DNA of 64,000 nucleotides from Sphaerospermopsis aphanizomenoides BCCUSP55 (GCF_001586785.1 NZ_LUFH02000001.1:78273-142272), one strand, 5' to 3'; counted from the first letter of the stretch, positions 52,759 through 63,440 are shown. The notes: generated by a model not told the origin, from the sequence alone. Numbers and translations: made by a program.

Positions 52759-54333
52759 TTAACGCACTTCGTTCAAGCTTTCAACTTGTTTAGTAAACAT
52801 CTCGGTGAATAAACTAAGTACAGTCCGTTCTTCTCGGACTTTAATATTAGCAGTGATTGACATACCAGACTGTAAAGGTATGCTTCTACCTTGAATTACT
52901 AGTTCTTGTTTATCCAAACTGATTCTAGCTGGAAATCTATAAAATTGATGAGTTTGATCTGGTGGTAGTGCATCTGAAGCAATATCAATTACTTTCCCTT
53001 TAATATCTCCAAATTCACTGAAAGGAAAGGAATCAATTCTTACATCTACATTCATACCCTTCCGCACGAAACCAATATCTTTATTGGTGATTAATACCTC
53101 TGCAACATATTTATCATTAGGCACAATCTGCAATAATTTTTGCGTCGGGTTCGCTACAAAACCGGGCTTTTTAGCTTGTAGATCAAAAACTATTCCGCCC
53201 ACAGGGGCGCGGAGTTCCTGATATTGATTATTTAATGTTGCTTGAGCAATTTTACTGGTAATATCTTCTAATTTCTGCTCATTATCAAGAATAATCCTCA
53301 TAAATTGGCTGTCAATTTCCGCAATCCGTTTTTTATTATCTGCTATCCTATCGAGAACGTTTTTATCAGTGACTGCTACTGTATTCGTTACTTCCTGCTG
53401 TCCTTTTTCAATATCAAATTGGAGGCGTTTCTCTTCTTCAAATAATTGTTCTATTTCTGCCTTGAGAGATTGTACCTGTTGTTGCTGATTGAGATATTGC
53501 AGCTGAGAAATTCCCCCTTCAAGTGCTAAGATTTTGAGTTTATCTAAAATCCCTTGTTGAATTACTAAACTAGCTTGAGTATCTTTTCTTTTTACTATAG
53601 TTTGAGATAGTTGTTTTTTAATTTTTTCAACTTCTAATTTAGCTGCACCAGAACGGGAATCTAATTCTCTTTTAGCAGCTACGAGGCGTTGTTGTTCATC
53701 AATTCCACTACCAGGATCTGATGTAGAATTTCTTAATTGAGAACGCAATAGTTCATTTTCTGCTACTAATGATGCTCGATTTTTGAGGAGAAAAGCAGAT
53801 TCTGCTGGCAACCTATTGCGTAAAAAATCTAATTCTGATGTGATATCTGTGCTTGCTCCCATCAAGCGACGATAAATAGCATTTTCTTTGACTAAAGCAG
53901 CACGAATTTTGTTTAGGGAAATTAATTCAGCTTTGGTAACAACAGATTCAAATGTTAAGAGTCGGTCTCCCTCTTTTATTTCTTGTCCATCTTCTACATA
54001 AACAGATGCCACAACGCCACTAATGGGAGCTTGTACTTCTCTAACTGCTCCTTCTGGTTTTAATTGACCTGTAGCAGGAACTACTTGCTCAATTTTCGCA
54101 AAATAAGCCCAACCTATACCAAAACAGGCTAATACCATCATGGTTATCATGATGGTGCGTGACCAAACAGGTGATTGGCGTAAAACTATAGATTGTTCAA
54201 ATTGCTCCTGTTTATAGGCGTTAGTTGATATTTCTGCTGCTTCCTTTTTCGGAGGTTTCAGCAACTGCAAGTTTTGGTTTTTGCCGTTGCTATTGCCGTT
54301 ACTTTTGATGTTATTACCATTAAGTTGAGTCAT
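52759..54333 (-). CDS. HlyD-family type I secretion adaptor
   Basis: A 524-aa membrane-fusion protein. One TM helix near residue 60 (TIMITMMVLACFGIGWAYF) anchors it. The biotinyl-lipoyl-like half-motif GAVREVQAPISGVVASVYVEDGQEIKEGDRLL is near 85-115. A long coiled coil (about 180-370) comes next, and a second half GYIVFDLQAKKPGF-like plus beta-barrel closes it. It links the ABC exporter to an outer-membrane TolC, which is not encoded in this window. It lies 82 bases downstream of the exporter. Confidence 0.92.
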   Translation of the reverse strand: MTQLNGNNIKSNGNSNGKNQNLQLLKPPKKEAAEISTNAYKQEQFEQSIVLRQSPVWSRTIMITMMVLACFGIGWAYFAKIEQVVPATGQLKPEGAVREVQAPISGVVASVYVEDGQEIKEGDRLLTFESVVTKAELISLNKIRAALVKENAIYRRLMGASTDITSELDFLRNRLPAESAFLLKNRASLVAENELLRSQLRNSTSDPGSGIDEQQRLVAAKRELDSRSGAAKLEVEKIKKQLSQTIVKRKDTQASLVIQQGILDKLKILALEGGISQLQYLNQQQQVQSLKAEIEQLFEEEKRLQFDIEKGQQEVTNTVAVTDKNVLDRIADNKKRIAEIDSQFMRIILDNEQKLEDITSKIAQATLNNQYQELRAPVGGIVFDLQAKKPGFVANPTQKLLQIVPNDKYVAEVLITNKDIGFVRKGMNVDVRIDSFPFSEFGDIKGKVIDIASDALPPDQTHQFYRFPARISLDKQELVIQGRSIPLQSGMSITANIKVREERTVLSLFTEMFTKQVESLNEVR

Positions 54334-54415
54334 AACAATTTTGGATTTTAGATTTTGGATTTGGGATTAAAAATGATAATTGACAACTGATAACTGACAA
54401 CTGACAACTGACTAA

Positions 54416-57400
54416 TTACAAATTAACTTCTTGCTGTTGATAAAGGTAGAAATAATGACCTTTAGCTGTCATTAATTCTTGATGGCTACCTTGTTCAATT
54501 ACCCTACCGCTATCCATGACCACAATTGTATTGGCATTACTAACAGTGTTGAGACGGTGAGTAATAAAGAAAACTGTAGTACCTTGAAATGCTCTAGCTA
54601 AGTTGAGACATATTTGTTTTTCGGTAGGATAATCTAAGGCGCTGGTGGCTTCGTCCAAAACTAGTAATTTAGGTTTTTGTAGAATCGAACGAGCGATCGC
54701 AATTCTCTGTCTTTGTCCCCCAGAAAGGGCTGAACCTCTTTCGCCTACTCTTGTGTTGTAACCGTTAGGCAGGTTCATGATAAATTCGTGAGCAACTGCA
54801 ATCCGCGCTGCTTCAATAATTTCTTCTGTTGTGGCATCAGGATTTGTCAGTGCAATGTTTTCCTGAACTGTGCCATCAAACAACAGCGGATCTTGAGGAA
54901 CGACACCAATTTGTCTCCGCACTGAATACAGTTCTACTTTGCTGATGTCGTAGCCATCAATCAAAATTCTGCCAGACTCGACGTTATAAAGTCTCAGCAG
55001 TAATTTCATCATTGTGCTTTTACCGGAACCACTTTGTCCCACAATCCCTACAAATTGACCATGAGGAAAATCGAGGCTGACGTTGTTGAGTTGCAGTGGT
55101 CCACTGGGAGCAAAGCGGAAGGAAACATTTTCATATTTGACAGCCCCAACAATGGCAGGTAAGGGAATGTTATCTCTGTCTAATTCTGCTTCTTGAGGTG
55201 TATCAACAATATCACTTAATCTTTCTAAAGATAGGCCAGTTTCTTGGAAGTTTTGCCAGATTTGTGCCAAACGTAATATGGGACTAGTCACATAACTAGA
55301 GATAATTCTAAAGGCGATTAATTCTCCTAAAGTTAACTCTCCTTGTAATACTAAATAAGCTCCTACCCACAACACTAATAAGCTGCTAAGTTTATTGAGA
55401 AACTGACTGGTTGAATTAGCTAAAGTGGAAGTAATGACAGTTTTAAACCCTGCTGCCACAAACCGAGCGTAACGTTCTTGCCAGGAAAAACGCGATCGCA
55501 ATTCAATGTTTTGCGCCTTCACTGTTTGTATCCCTGACATGACCTCAACTAAATAAGATTGAGTCTCGGCGTTGCGTTCTGCTTTAGATCGTAACTGTCT
55601 ACTCACTGTCGGGGCGGCAATTAATGTAATCACCACAAATAGCGGAATTGTTCCTAATCCCACTATAGTTAATTGCCAGCTATAAAACAGCATGACGATG
55701 ATATAAACCACCGAGAATACTGCATCTAATCCCACAGTTAAAGCTGTACCTGTCAGAAACTGGCGGATATTTTCTAATTCATTGATGCGAGTCGCTAGTT
55801 CACCTACTGGGCGGCGTTCAAAATAACGTAATGGTAAGCGGAGTAAGTGGTCAATAATTTGTGACCCCAAACTCATATCAATGCGGTTGGTAGTATCAAC
55901 AAATAAATAAGTCCGCAATGTAGTCAACACTGCTTCAAATACACCAACTGCTAACAGTAGCACCCCTAAAATATTCAGGGTACTAATACTATTTTGAACA
56001 ATGACTTTATCAATGATTAACTGAATAACGAGGGGATTAGCTAAAGCTGCCAGTTGGACAAAAAATGAAGCAATAAATACTTCTATTAAAACTCGACGAT
56101 AACGTGACAGATATGGTAAAAACCAGCCTAAACCAAACCGTTGTTGAGGTGTTTCTTGAGTCGCACTGAATAATAATACCCTCAGTTGCTGCTGCAAGTT
56201 GGTTTCATTAGTCTCTAGTTCTTCTAATAGTTGGCCTGGTTTATATTTGATAATTCCTTTTGATGGCACAGCTAAAACTACTGTATTGGCATCAACAGCA
56301 TAGATAACAGCATAACTGTCTCGATATTGAACTAATGCTGGTGTAGGAATCCGTGTAATTGCCGTCGCCGGAATATCTATTAACTGAGATTTAAGACCAA
56401 TTAATTCGCCTAAATAAGCACACAGTTGAAAGGATATGCCACCCTGACGTTTGAGTTGATCATTTAAAATTCGACGTACTACTTCTTTCCGCAAGGGAAT
56501 TTCTAAATGCTTGGCCAGCATTTGAAAACAGGCCAAGGTGGCATTTATTTCCCCCTGTCCGCGAAAAAAGGGATATTGTGTATATTTTTGTTTTACTTGT
56601 GGTGTTTTGATTGGTGCAGGTAGAATCTCTTCCGTGCTTGCGTAGGGAATCTCTAAATCATCTGTGATTTGTCTTTGCTCGTCCCTTGGTTCTGCTTCTG
56701 GCTGTTCTTGATTGAGGAATAATAAATCTGCCGGATTAATGCCTAGTAACCTTGCGGGTGCATTGCCTGTCACCTCGATCACATCACTGCTGTAATTAGA
56801 TTCTAACTGATAACCAGGAGGAAAATTAGCAACTGTCCCACCACCGCTGACAATCCAAATGCGATTGCTATCCAATTGGTTGAAGGAGGTTTTTCCTGGT
56901 GGGAGATGCTGAATTTGCACCCCTGATAAAATTTGCTGGCTGATTTCTTTGAGATTTAAACTAGCGTTGGCTTGTTGTGCTAACTGCGGACTGAGAACAT
57001 CAAATATTTCTATTAAATTACTCTCATTTTGCCGCGCATTAGCAAAGGCTGAATTTTGGGAAAGTAAACTCAAATAATCTGCTGTACTGAAGGTTAAACA
57101 GATCACTTCCGTGGATGCGATCGCTGTTTCACAAGAAATCTGCCTTAATAAGCTAATTTCGCCAATTATTGCCCCCGGTTCTAGTATTTTTAAGGTAATT
57201 GGCAATTGGGTCTGGGGGTGGTATCCTAACAACCGCACTCGTCCTTCATAAATAATTGCTATGCGGTCAGGTATTTTTTCTTTACCAATGATTTTTTGAC
57301 CTATACGGTAGCGTAAAGCTTGTTGTTGTGATATCAAACTGTTAATTTCTGTCGCCGATAGGTATTCAAATCCGGCAACTGTGGTCAGAAATTCTGCAAA

Positions 57401-57421
57401 AGCGATATTAGTATAAGTCAT
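54416..57421 (-). CDS. Type I secretion ABC exporter with cNMP-type and dead C39 domains
   Basis: A 1001-aa half-transporter. Residues about 10-150 match a cyclic-nucleotide-binding-type beta roll (GEISLLRQISCETAIASTEVICLTF). A C39-like peptidase domain (about 285-410) lacks catalysis: the Cys position in FFRGQGEINATLACFQML is Ala and no catalytic His follows, so it is a CLD as in HlyB. Six TM helices run from about 430 to 720. The ATPase has GQSGSGKSTMMKLLL, LSGGQRQRIAIARSIL and LLVLDEATSALD. It exports RTX proteins in one step, with the neighbouring RTX gene as the likely cargo. The N-terminal sensory-type domain is typical of cyanobacterial versions. Confidence 0.92.
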   Translation of the reverse strand: MTYTNIAFAEFLTTVAGFEYLSATEINSLISQQQALRYRIGQKIIGKEKIPDRIAIIYEGRVRLLGYHPQTQLPITLKILEPGAIIGEISLLRQISCETAIASTEVICLTFSTADYLSLLSQNSAFANARQNESNLIEIFDVLSPQLAQQANASLNLKEISQQILSGVQIQHLPPGKTSFNQLDSNRIWIVSGGGTVANFPPGYQLESNYSSDVIEVTGNAPARLLGINPADLLFLNQEQPEAEPRDEQRQITDDLEIPYASTEEILPAPIKTPQVKQKYTQYPFFRGQGEINATLACFQMLAKHLEIPLRKEVVRRILNDQLKRQGGISFQLCAYLGELIGLKSQLIDIPATAITRIPTPALVQYRDSYAVIYAVDANTVVLAVPSKGIIKYKPGQLLEELETNETNLQQQLRVLLFSATQETPQQRFGLGWFLPYLSRYRRVLIEVFIASFFVQLAALANPLVIQLIIDKVIVQNSISTLNILGVLLLAVGVFEAVLTTLRTYLFVDTTNRIDMSLGSQIIDHLLRLPLRYFERRPVGELATRINELENIRQFLTGTALTVGLDAVFSVVYIIVMLFYSWQLTIVGLGTIPLFVVITLIAAPTVSRQLRSKAERNAETQSYLVEVMSGIQTVKAQNIELRSRFSWQERYARFVAAGFKTVITSTLANSTSQFLNKLSSLLVLWVGAYLVLQGELTLGELIAFRIISSYVTSPILRLAQIWQNFQETGLSLERLSDIVDTPQEAELDRDNIPLPAIVGAVKYENVSFRFAPSGPLQLNNVSLDFPHGQFVGIVGQSGSGKSTMMKLLLRLYNVESGRILIDGYDISKVELYSVRRQIGVVPQDPLLFDGTVQENIALTNPDATTEEIIEAARIAVAHEFIMNLPNGYNTRVGERGSALSGGQRQRIAIARSILQKPKLLVLDEATSALDYPTEKQICLNLARAFQGTTVFFITHRLNTVSNANTIVVMDSGRVIEQGSHQELMTAKGHYFYLYQQQEVNL

Positions 57422-57567
57422 GTTTATGAAAATTATTTAATCTACTATCAGCTACGGAAAATTTATCAAGTGATGGATGTTTTATAGCAGTCAGTGTTAT
57501 GCCTGATAGGAATTCAGCTTTTAAATACACTCTATCAAGTTGTTTTATGCTTTATATTTCCGTGAAT

Positions 57568-58299
57568 TCACTCATCTAATAGTTTAATTTGCCAGTTTTG
57601 TGCAGATGTTTGTGTTTGTAGCCAAGCCTGAAAACGCTCGTTCAGTAATCGTTGACGCATAGGACGATCCAACTGAGCAGGTAGTAACTTTTCTAGACGC
57701 ACAATCACTATCCACTCACCTATTTGATTGGGTGGTGACAACTGCTGTGGCTGGCTCACCGATAAAATTTGTATTAACCGTGGATGGAGAGATTGTAATT
57801 CCACCGGACCCACTAAACCATCTGTTTGGGCTTCAGGCCCTTGGGCATATTCCCTTGCTAGTTCAGCAAAAGACTGTTCTCCTTCTTGGATGCGGAAGTA
57901 GATTTCTTGGGCAATACCAATATCAGAAGTGGTAATTAGAGAGTATATAACTCGATCCAACTGGGATTTGCGTTGAAAAAAGTACGATTCTAAATCCTGT
58001 CCCCAAGTAGCCTCTTTGAACTTCTCCAGTTTGAGTTGGCGAATTGCCATACTATTCAACTGTTCGGGACTAATGCTCTGATCTGGCCGTCCTTGATATT
58101 GTTGAGCTAACTGTTCACAAGCCTGTTGTTCTTCTTGTGGTGTACACTCAATCTGTGCGATCGCTTGGTCAATGACCACCTCTTTGAGTAATGGGGGAAT
58201 TAATTGGTATTTGCCCATTAATTCCAGGATCTCTGGGGCTGTGAGTATGCGATAACTTTGTTCGCTGGAGGCATCGCCAAATTGCAGAACTGGATTCAT
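57568..58299 (-). CDS. Parvulin-type peptidyl-prolyl isomerase
   Basis: A 243-aa protein. ATG at 58299 (MNPVLQFGDAS) is preferred to an upstream TTG. The N-terminal part (LMGKYQLIPPLLKEVVIDQAIAQIECTP) is SurA/PrsA-like. The rotamase-like core has AQEIYFRIQEGEQSFAELAREYAQGPEAQTDGLVGPVELQSLHP. No signal peptide is visible, so it may work in the cytoplasm on the secretion substrate before export. It sits between the RTX gene and the exporter, 146 bases from the latter. Similar PPIase genes beside HlyB-type genes occur in cyanobacteria. Confidence 0.85.
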   Translation of the reverse strand: MNPVLQFGDASSEQSYRILTAPEILELMGKYQLIPPLLKEVVIDQAIAQIECTPQEEQQACEQLAQQYQGRPDQSISPEQLNSMAIRQLKLEKFKEATWGQDLESYFFQRKSQLDRVIYSLITTSDIGIAQEIYFRIQEGEQSFAELAREYAQGPEAQTDGLVGPVELQSLHPRLIQILSVSQPQQLSPPNQIGEWIVIVRLEKLLPAQLDRPMRQRLLNERFQAWLQTQTSAQNWQIKLLDE

Positions 58300-58833
58300 A
58301 TCATTTGTGATCAGATTTACCACCGTTATCAATCGTTATCAATTGTTTTTTAGAACATAGTAGAAACAGGTTGTAGCTAGTTTATTTATTGGTTAAGGCA
58401 GACAATTTTTTACATCGTCATACCTGGTATTTAGCTTTTCCTGTGTGCATAGATAGTTACTAAATATCATCGCATAAACCGAGTATATTTTTGTCAAAAA
58501 AAGTAACAAAGGTATCTATATTTGCAGATATCGTACCAAACTATCATAATTTTTTAAATTTGCAACCTTAAACTGGCAGTCTGGAAAAAAACTTTAAAAT
58601 TTAACATCATACAGGACTTACGCAGCTAGATGATTTGTCGAGATCGGGAATAGGCCTTGGCACATTGTGATGACATTGGAGATTTCCCATGCCTAAGTTA
58701 TAAAAGTATGAAGAGGTTGTAGCGTATAGGATGTGGGGAAGCCCGTAATTAATATCAGGGGCTTGTATGGCTGGTATCTATTGGGTATGGAAGTTTATTC
58801 TTTCCCAACACCCCACACTCTGTTTTTAGTCAG
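58300..58833. other. Gene-free 534 bases between the RTX gene and the foldase
   Basis: An AT-rich region. I see no terminator after the RTX stop and no open frame that looks coding. It probably holds a promoter for the foldase/exporter genes. Confidence 0.5.
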
Positions 58834-61116
58834 TTAAATCACAACAATATCACTAGCACTCAGAGTAGGTAGACTAGCTAGGGTTGCAATCTGAACACGA
58901 GATCCAACACCATTGCCGTCCGCATCAAAGAACAAAGCACCGTTGCTACTGTTATAAATAAATCGTTGTAAACTATCACTAGCTGTAGTCACACCTAAAC
59001 CAGAAATGAAAGCCGTATTGTCTAAAGCGCCTGCTACTAAACCGCCACCAAAGCCAGTAGCAGATATTTCTATCTTGTCTTCACCAACTACAAAGTCTTG
59101 AATTTTATCAATTCCTTCATTGGAGGCATTCAGCCGGAAAATGTCATTACCAACACCACCACTTAGGGTATCATTACTTAAACCACCAATGAGAGTATCA
59201 GCACCTGCGCCACCATTGAGGCTGTCGTTACCATCACCACCACTTAGATTATCATTACCACTATTACCGTACAGAACGTCATTGCCAATACCACCATTGA
59301 GGATATTATTACCTGCATTGCCAGTGATATTGTTAGCCAGTTCGTTACCTGTACCATCAATATAGGCAGTTCCCGTTAAAGTCAGACGCTCGATATTAGC
59401 ACCTAGAATGAAACTGACAGAAGAGTTAACAGTATCTGTTCCCGCACTAGGATTTTCGGTAACTGTGTCACCACCATTGTCAACAACGTAAGTATCATTA
59501 CCCAAACCACCAATGAGAGCATCAGCACCTGCGCCACCATTGAGGTTGTCGTTACCATCACCACCACTTAAATTATCATTACCACCATTACCGTACAGAA
59601 CATCATTGCCAATACCACCATTGAGGATATTATTACCTGCATTGCCAGTGATATTGTTAGCCAGGTCGTTACCTGTACCATCAATATAGGCAGTTCCCGT
59701 TAAAGTCAGATTCTCGATATTAGCATCTAGAATGAAACTGACAGAAGAGTTAACAGTATCTGTTCCTGCACTAGGATTTTCGGTAACTGTGTCACCACTA
59801 TTATCAACAAAGTAAGTATCGTTACCTAAACCACCAATTAGATTATCAGCACCTGCACCACCATTGAGGCTGTCGTTACCATCACCACCATTAAGGGTAT
59901 CATCACCACCATTACCGTAGAGAATATCATTACCACCACCACCATTGAGGATATTATCACCATCATTGCCCGCGATAGTGTTAGCTAGGTTATTACCTGT
60001 GCCGTTGATATCATTAGTGCCAATCAAAGTCAGACGTTCTATATTGTCTCCCAATGTATAGGTAACTGAGGATTGAACTTCATCTGTACCACCACCAGGA
60101 GTTTCAGTAACTGTATCACCTATGCTATCAACGGTGTAAACTTCATTGCCAGAAGTACCAGAGAAACTGTCTCCTGGTGTGGTATTTAATAGCACAGAAA
60201 TGCTACCATTGCCACCAACGTTTTCGTTAGCTACTACAAAATCTAGCCTGTTATCACCATTTACATCTCCCACAGCTACCGAACGAGAACCATTTCCGGC
60301 AGTATAGTTAGTAGCAGTACCAAAACTACCTAAACCATTTCCTAATAGTACGGAAACGTTATCATCATTACTGTTTGCTATTATCAGGTCTAAGTCACCG
60401 TTACCGTCGATGTCGGCTACAGTAACTGATCGGGGTTCTGATCCCACATTAAAGTTAACCGCAGCACCAAAACCACCTAAACCATCTCCTAGTTGCACTG
60501 ATACTACTGAAGTGCCAGACCTAACTACTGCTATGTCTGGATTACCATCTTCGTTGAAGTCATCTACTGCGATGGCACGGGTATTAGTACCAACTGTATA
60601 GGTCTGAGCAGTTCCGAATGTACCCACACCAGTTCCAGGGAAGACAGAGACAATAGGGCTGAACAAACTAGCAGCAGCTACGTCTAACAGACCGTCTTCA
60701 TTAAAGTCTCCTACTGAAATTGCGCTCATTCCGATTCCAGGAGTGGGATAGTTGGTGACTGGGTCGAAAGTGCCATCACCATTACCCAAGATAATGGAAA
60801 TATCACTATCAGGACTGGGGTTTGGAGGAACGGTTTGAAGATCAGCTAAATCAAAGTTTGCTGTTCCTATGTCCAGATTACCGTCGCTGTCGAAGTCACC
60901 TACATAGACGGAAATTGGATTGTATAGTCCCACTGATAAGTTACTTAAAAGGGAAAAACCACCATTTCCATTACCCAAAAGAACTGAAACTATTCTACTA
61001 ACAGAGTTTGCTACTACTGCATCTAGTTTGCCGTCTTCGTTTATATCTCCGACTGCGACTGAAAACGTACCCAAACCTACGGGAATATTGGTGGGTGAAC
61101 TGAATGTTATTGTCAT
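58834..61116 (-). CDS. Secreted VCBS/FG-GAP and RTX repeat protein
   Basis: A 760-aa calcium-binding protein. The first 300 residues hold six FG-GAP/VCBS units ([32 protein letters not shown] and so on), a partial integrin-like propeller. From about 370 there are three long units mixing RTX nonapeptides (GGxGNDxLxG) with a beta-rich spacer. The end is the uncleaved T1SS signal region (SDIVVI tail). No Sec signal is present, as expected for type I export. DNA repeats of 324 bp underlie the C-terminal half. It is the obvious cargo of the adjacent exporter. Adhesin, surface-layer or extracellular enzyme scaffold roles are all possible. Confidence 0.92.
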   Translation of the reverse strand: MTITFSSPTNIPVGLGTFSVAVGDINEDGKLDAVVANSVSRIVSVLLGNGNGGFSLLSNLSVGLYNPISVYVGDFDSDGNLDIGTANFDLADLQTVPPNPSPDSDISIILGNGDGTFDPVTNYPTPGIGMSAISVGDFNEDGLLDVAAASLFSPIVSVFPGTGVGTFGTAQTYTVGTNTRAIAVDDFNEDGNPDIAVVRSGTSVVSVQLGDGLGGFGAAVNFNVGSEPRSVTVADIDGNGDLDLIIANSNDDNVSVLLGNGLGSFGTATNYTAGNGSRSVAVGDVNGDNRLDFVVANENVGGNGSISVLLNTTPGDSFSGTSGNEVYTVDSIGDTVTETPGGGTDEVQSSVTYTLGDNIERLTLIGTNDINGTGNNLANTIAGNDGDNILNGGGGNDILYGNGGDDTLNGGDGNDSLNGGAGADNLIGGLGNDTYFVDNSGDTVTENPSAGTDTVNSSVSFILDANIENLTLTGTAYIDGTGNDLANNITGNAGNNILNGGIGNDVLYGNGGNDNLSGGDGNDNLNGGAGADALIGGLGNDTYVVDNGGDTVTENPSAGTDTVNSSVSFILGANIERLTLTGTAYIDGTGNELANNITGNAGNNILNGGIGNDVLYGNSGNDNLSGGDGNDSLNGGAGADTLIGGLSNDTLSGGVGNDIFRLNASNEGIDKIQDFVVGEDKIEISATGFGGGLVAGALDNTAFISGLGVTTASDSLQRFIYNSSNGALFFDADGNGVGSRVQIATLASLPTLSASDIVVI
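59120..60068 (-). repeat. Three 324-bp intragenic repeats in the RTX gene
   Basis: The anchor CCGTACAGAA lies at 59267 and 59591, and its variant CCGTAGAGAA at 59915, each 324 bp (108 codons) apart. Copies one and two are nearly identical; the third is more diverged. Recombination between copies would add or remove whole repeats in frame. Confidence 0.88.
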
Positions 61117-61507
61117 TACTTGTACCTGGATATAATTATTACACCGTATTTATTTAAACTGAAAACTACAATATTTGTCCGCATCAGGATCACTTTCATC
61201 TGCTGACAAAATACTGCCTATTGTCTAATTCTCACCAATTACTTTAAGCTGAAAATCTCTCATAACTAACAATGATTACGATATTTTTACGTAAAATTTA
61301 TATTATCAAGCCTCAAGACTCACCACAGGCAAAAGCCTCCTTGTAAATATCTACAAAGAAGCCAAGATTGTATTTATAGTAGTCAGCAGTCAGCTTTCAA
61401 TCCTTGATCATCAGGATTGGAGAATGTGAGTTTGTCCTCATCACCTAGGCAACTGGTTGATTAAGCATTATTTCTTTGCAAAGACTTTCGTGAAGATAAA
61501 TACCCAA
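61117..61507. other. Gene-free 391 bases upstream of the RTX gene
   Basis: It contains the hairpin at 61335-61363 and presumably the RTX promoter near its left end. No coding sequence seen. Confidence 0.5.
61335..61363 (-). terminator. Terminator-like stem-loop after the COP23 gene
   Basis: GCCTCCTTGTA and TACAAAGAAGCC pair around AATATC with wobbles. Read on the minus strand it is followed by TTTT. It lies about 145 bases past the COP23 stop. Confidence 0.45.
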
Positions 61508-62281
61508 TCAACGGAATAGACGGGGATTCAAAATAGTACGATTTTGTGGTTGGGACTGACGGCGGAGTGATACTCCATTTTGCAGTTTACTAGCTGTACC
61601 ACCATCTTTGGGATCTAGAAATGGTTTCAAATTAATGCCATTTTTGGCGGAACTGACGCGATTATTACCACCACCTAGAAGGCTACGTCCTAAATTGTAT
61701 AATTCATTAGTTCCTGATTGGTTACGATTAGCATAAGTGTTAACAGCTATTGTTTGTTGTCCTTCATCAGCACTGGCTATGTTGTTGAAAACACTACTGC
61801 GAACAGCATAAGGATCTTTACCACGTGGAACTGTCAGGACAATGCGGCAGTTGGGATTAGCCTCTGTAGTGACACAGATAATATTTTCGTTATTTTCTAC
61901 AGCTATCTGGAGTTCTTGTAACCCATCTGGGCGATATAATTCTAAACGACTGGCGATCGCCTCACAGCGATTTTTGGGAGTCCAACCACCACCCAAACTT
62001 TGTGGTGCTGCCCAAGCAAAAAATTGACCTGGTTGGCTTTGGGGTTGATACATGACGGTATATTGACCGTTGTAATATTGACAGCTAAATCTTTTACTGC
62101 TGTCAACAGTTGTAGAAGTCGGTATGCTGGTGGATGAATCCGATGGTACTGTTGTTGATGAGCCTGATGGAACAGTGGGAACAACTACACCATCCGTTTG
62201 GGCAAAAGCTACAGAATTGCCAATAAGTAAAGATAAGCTAAGACTACTCAAAAATACAAACTGAAGTGGTTGTGAAGACAT
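61508..62281 (-). CDS. COP23-domain secreted protein
   Basis: A 257-aa protein with a signal peptide (FVFLSSLSLSLLIGNSVAFA, cut before QTDG) and a Ser/Thr/Pro-rich spacer. The COP23 domain then follows: RFSCQYYNGQYTVMYQ, WTPKNRCEAIASRLELY, ENIICVTTEANPNCRIVLTVP, with four conserved Cys likely in two disulfides. COP23 (circadian oscillating protein) was found as a membrane protein in Cyanothece; its function is unknown. The tail after residue 200 is basic and low-complexity. Its link to the secretion genes is only positional. Confidence 0.85.
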   Translation of the reverse strand: MSSQPLQFVFLSSLSLSLLIGNSVAFAQTDGVVVPTVPSGSSTTVPSDSSTSIPTSTTVDSSKRFSCQYYNGQYTVMYQPQSQPGQFFAWAAPQSLGGGWTPKNRCEAIASRLELYRPDGLQELQIAVENNENIICVTTEANPNCRIVLTVPRGKDPYAVRSSVFNNIASADEGQQTIAVNTYANRNQSGTNELYNLGRSLLGGGNNRVSSAKNGINLKPFLDPKDGGTASKLQNGVSLRRQSQPQNRTILNPRLFR

Positions 62282-62605
62282 AATTCAACCTCTAAAATAT
62301 ATATTCATATTTTCTATGACGGAAATTTTTATTTTTTGATTCATCACAGCAACTGATTTTTTTATTTTTATCAGTTCTGGACAATTGTATTCAATCACAA
62401 ACAACTCCCACATCCCACACCCAAACTCAAGCCAGAAGTTTGAAATTTACTAAATGTAGACTTATTTGGGCTATTGTTACCAACATTGCATCGGGAAATA
62501 GTCCCATGAAGCGTTAAGCTGGATAAAAGTAGCAATTTATTGCACTTTCTATAATGAAATCCTTGTTCCTGTTATTTTAAAATTTTCCCTGTTTGAGAAA
62601 TTGGA
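62282..62605. other. Gene-free 324 bases between divergent COP23 and terC
   Basis: AT-rich, with the promoters of both flanking genes by position. No hairpin or repeat that I can support. Confidence 0.5.
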
Positions 62606-63328
62606 ATGCTAGACCACATTTTTGATTATTTACACTTTCATTTCACCGTTGAAGCTCCGATAGTATTGTTGATCCTGGTTTTTCTAGAAGCAGTGCTGTC
62701 TGCTGATAATGCGATCGCCCTCGCTGCTATCGCTCAAGGACTAGAAGACGAAAAACTAGAACGTCAGGCACTTAATTTCGGTTTAGTCATCGCTTATGTA
62801 CTCAGAATTACTCTACTGCTCACCGCCACTTGGGTACAAAAGTTTTGGCAATTTGATCTATTAGGGGCTGCTTACCTACTGTGGCTAGTATTCCAACACT
62901 TTACGTCTCAAGAAGATGAAGAACATCACCATCACGGACCACGTTTTAATTCTTTGTTGCAAGCTATACCTGTAATTGCCTTTACAGATTTAGCGTTTTC
63001 TTTGGATAGTGTCACAACTGCGATCGCAGTTTCTCAAGAAACATGGTTGGTACTTACTGGTACTACCATCGGTGTTGTCACCCTGCGGTTTATGGCAGGT
63101 TTATTTATTCGCTGGTTAGATGAATATGAAAACTTGGCGGACGCAGGTTATATCACTGTAGCGTTTGTGGGTTTACGGCTATTGTTGAAAGTCATCAACG
63201 ATGATTTAGTTCCACCCCAATGGATCATGGTCAGTGCGATCGCTATCATCTTAGCTTGGGGATTTTCCAAACGCACTCTCATTACATCTGTGGCAGAAAA
63301 ACCCGAAAAAACGGAAGTGTCGAAGTAG
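62606..63328 (+). CDS. TerC-family membrane protein
   Basis: A 240-aa protein with seven hydrophobic helices. The family's charged membrane motifs are EAVLSADNAIALAAIA (near 30-45) and FTDLAFSLDSVTTAIA (near 130-145), where the Asp residues probably coordinate metal. A cytoplasmic His-rich loop EDEEHHHHGPR lies between TM3 and TM4. Related TerC proteins transport Mn2+ or support membrane-protein insertion in chloroplasts. A tellurite-resistance role is not supported by neighbours. Its TAG stop is followed by GTAGGTGACAGG tandem DNA. Confidence 0.85.
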   Translation: MLDHIFDYLHFHFTVEAPIVLLILVFLEAVLSADNAIALAAIAQGLEDEKLERQALNFGLVIAYVLRITLLLTATWVQKFWQFDLLGAAYLLWLVFQHFTSQEDEEHHHHGPRFNSLLQAIPVIAFTDLAFSLDSVTTAIAVSQETWLVLTGTTIGVVTLRFMAGLFIRWLDEYENLADAGYITVAFVGLRLLLKVINDDLVPPQWIMVSAIAIILAWGFSKRTLITSVAEKPEKTEVSK

Positions 63329-63330
63329 GT

Positions 63331-63431
63331 AGGTGACAGGTGACAGTAAGAAGGGAATAGGGAATAGGGAATAGGGAATAGGGAATATAATAAATTTCTC
63401 CCCACACCCTACACCCTACACCCTACACCCT
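63331..63431. repeat. Mixed STRR tracts
   Basis: AGGTGACAGGTGACAG, then five GGGAATA units, then CACCCTA units (63404-63431), between convergent terC and ndk. Confidence 0.85.
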
Positions 63432-63440
63432 CTTTTTCAA

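Noticed and set aside
59120..59365. 81-aa plus-strand frame over the RTX repeats
   Set aside because: Antisense shadow of Gly/Asp/Asn codons, giving Pro/Leu/Ser repeats.
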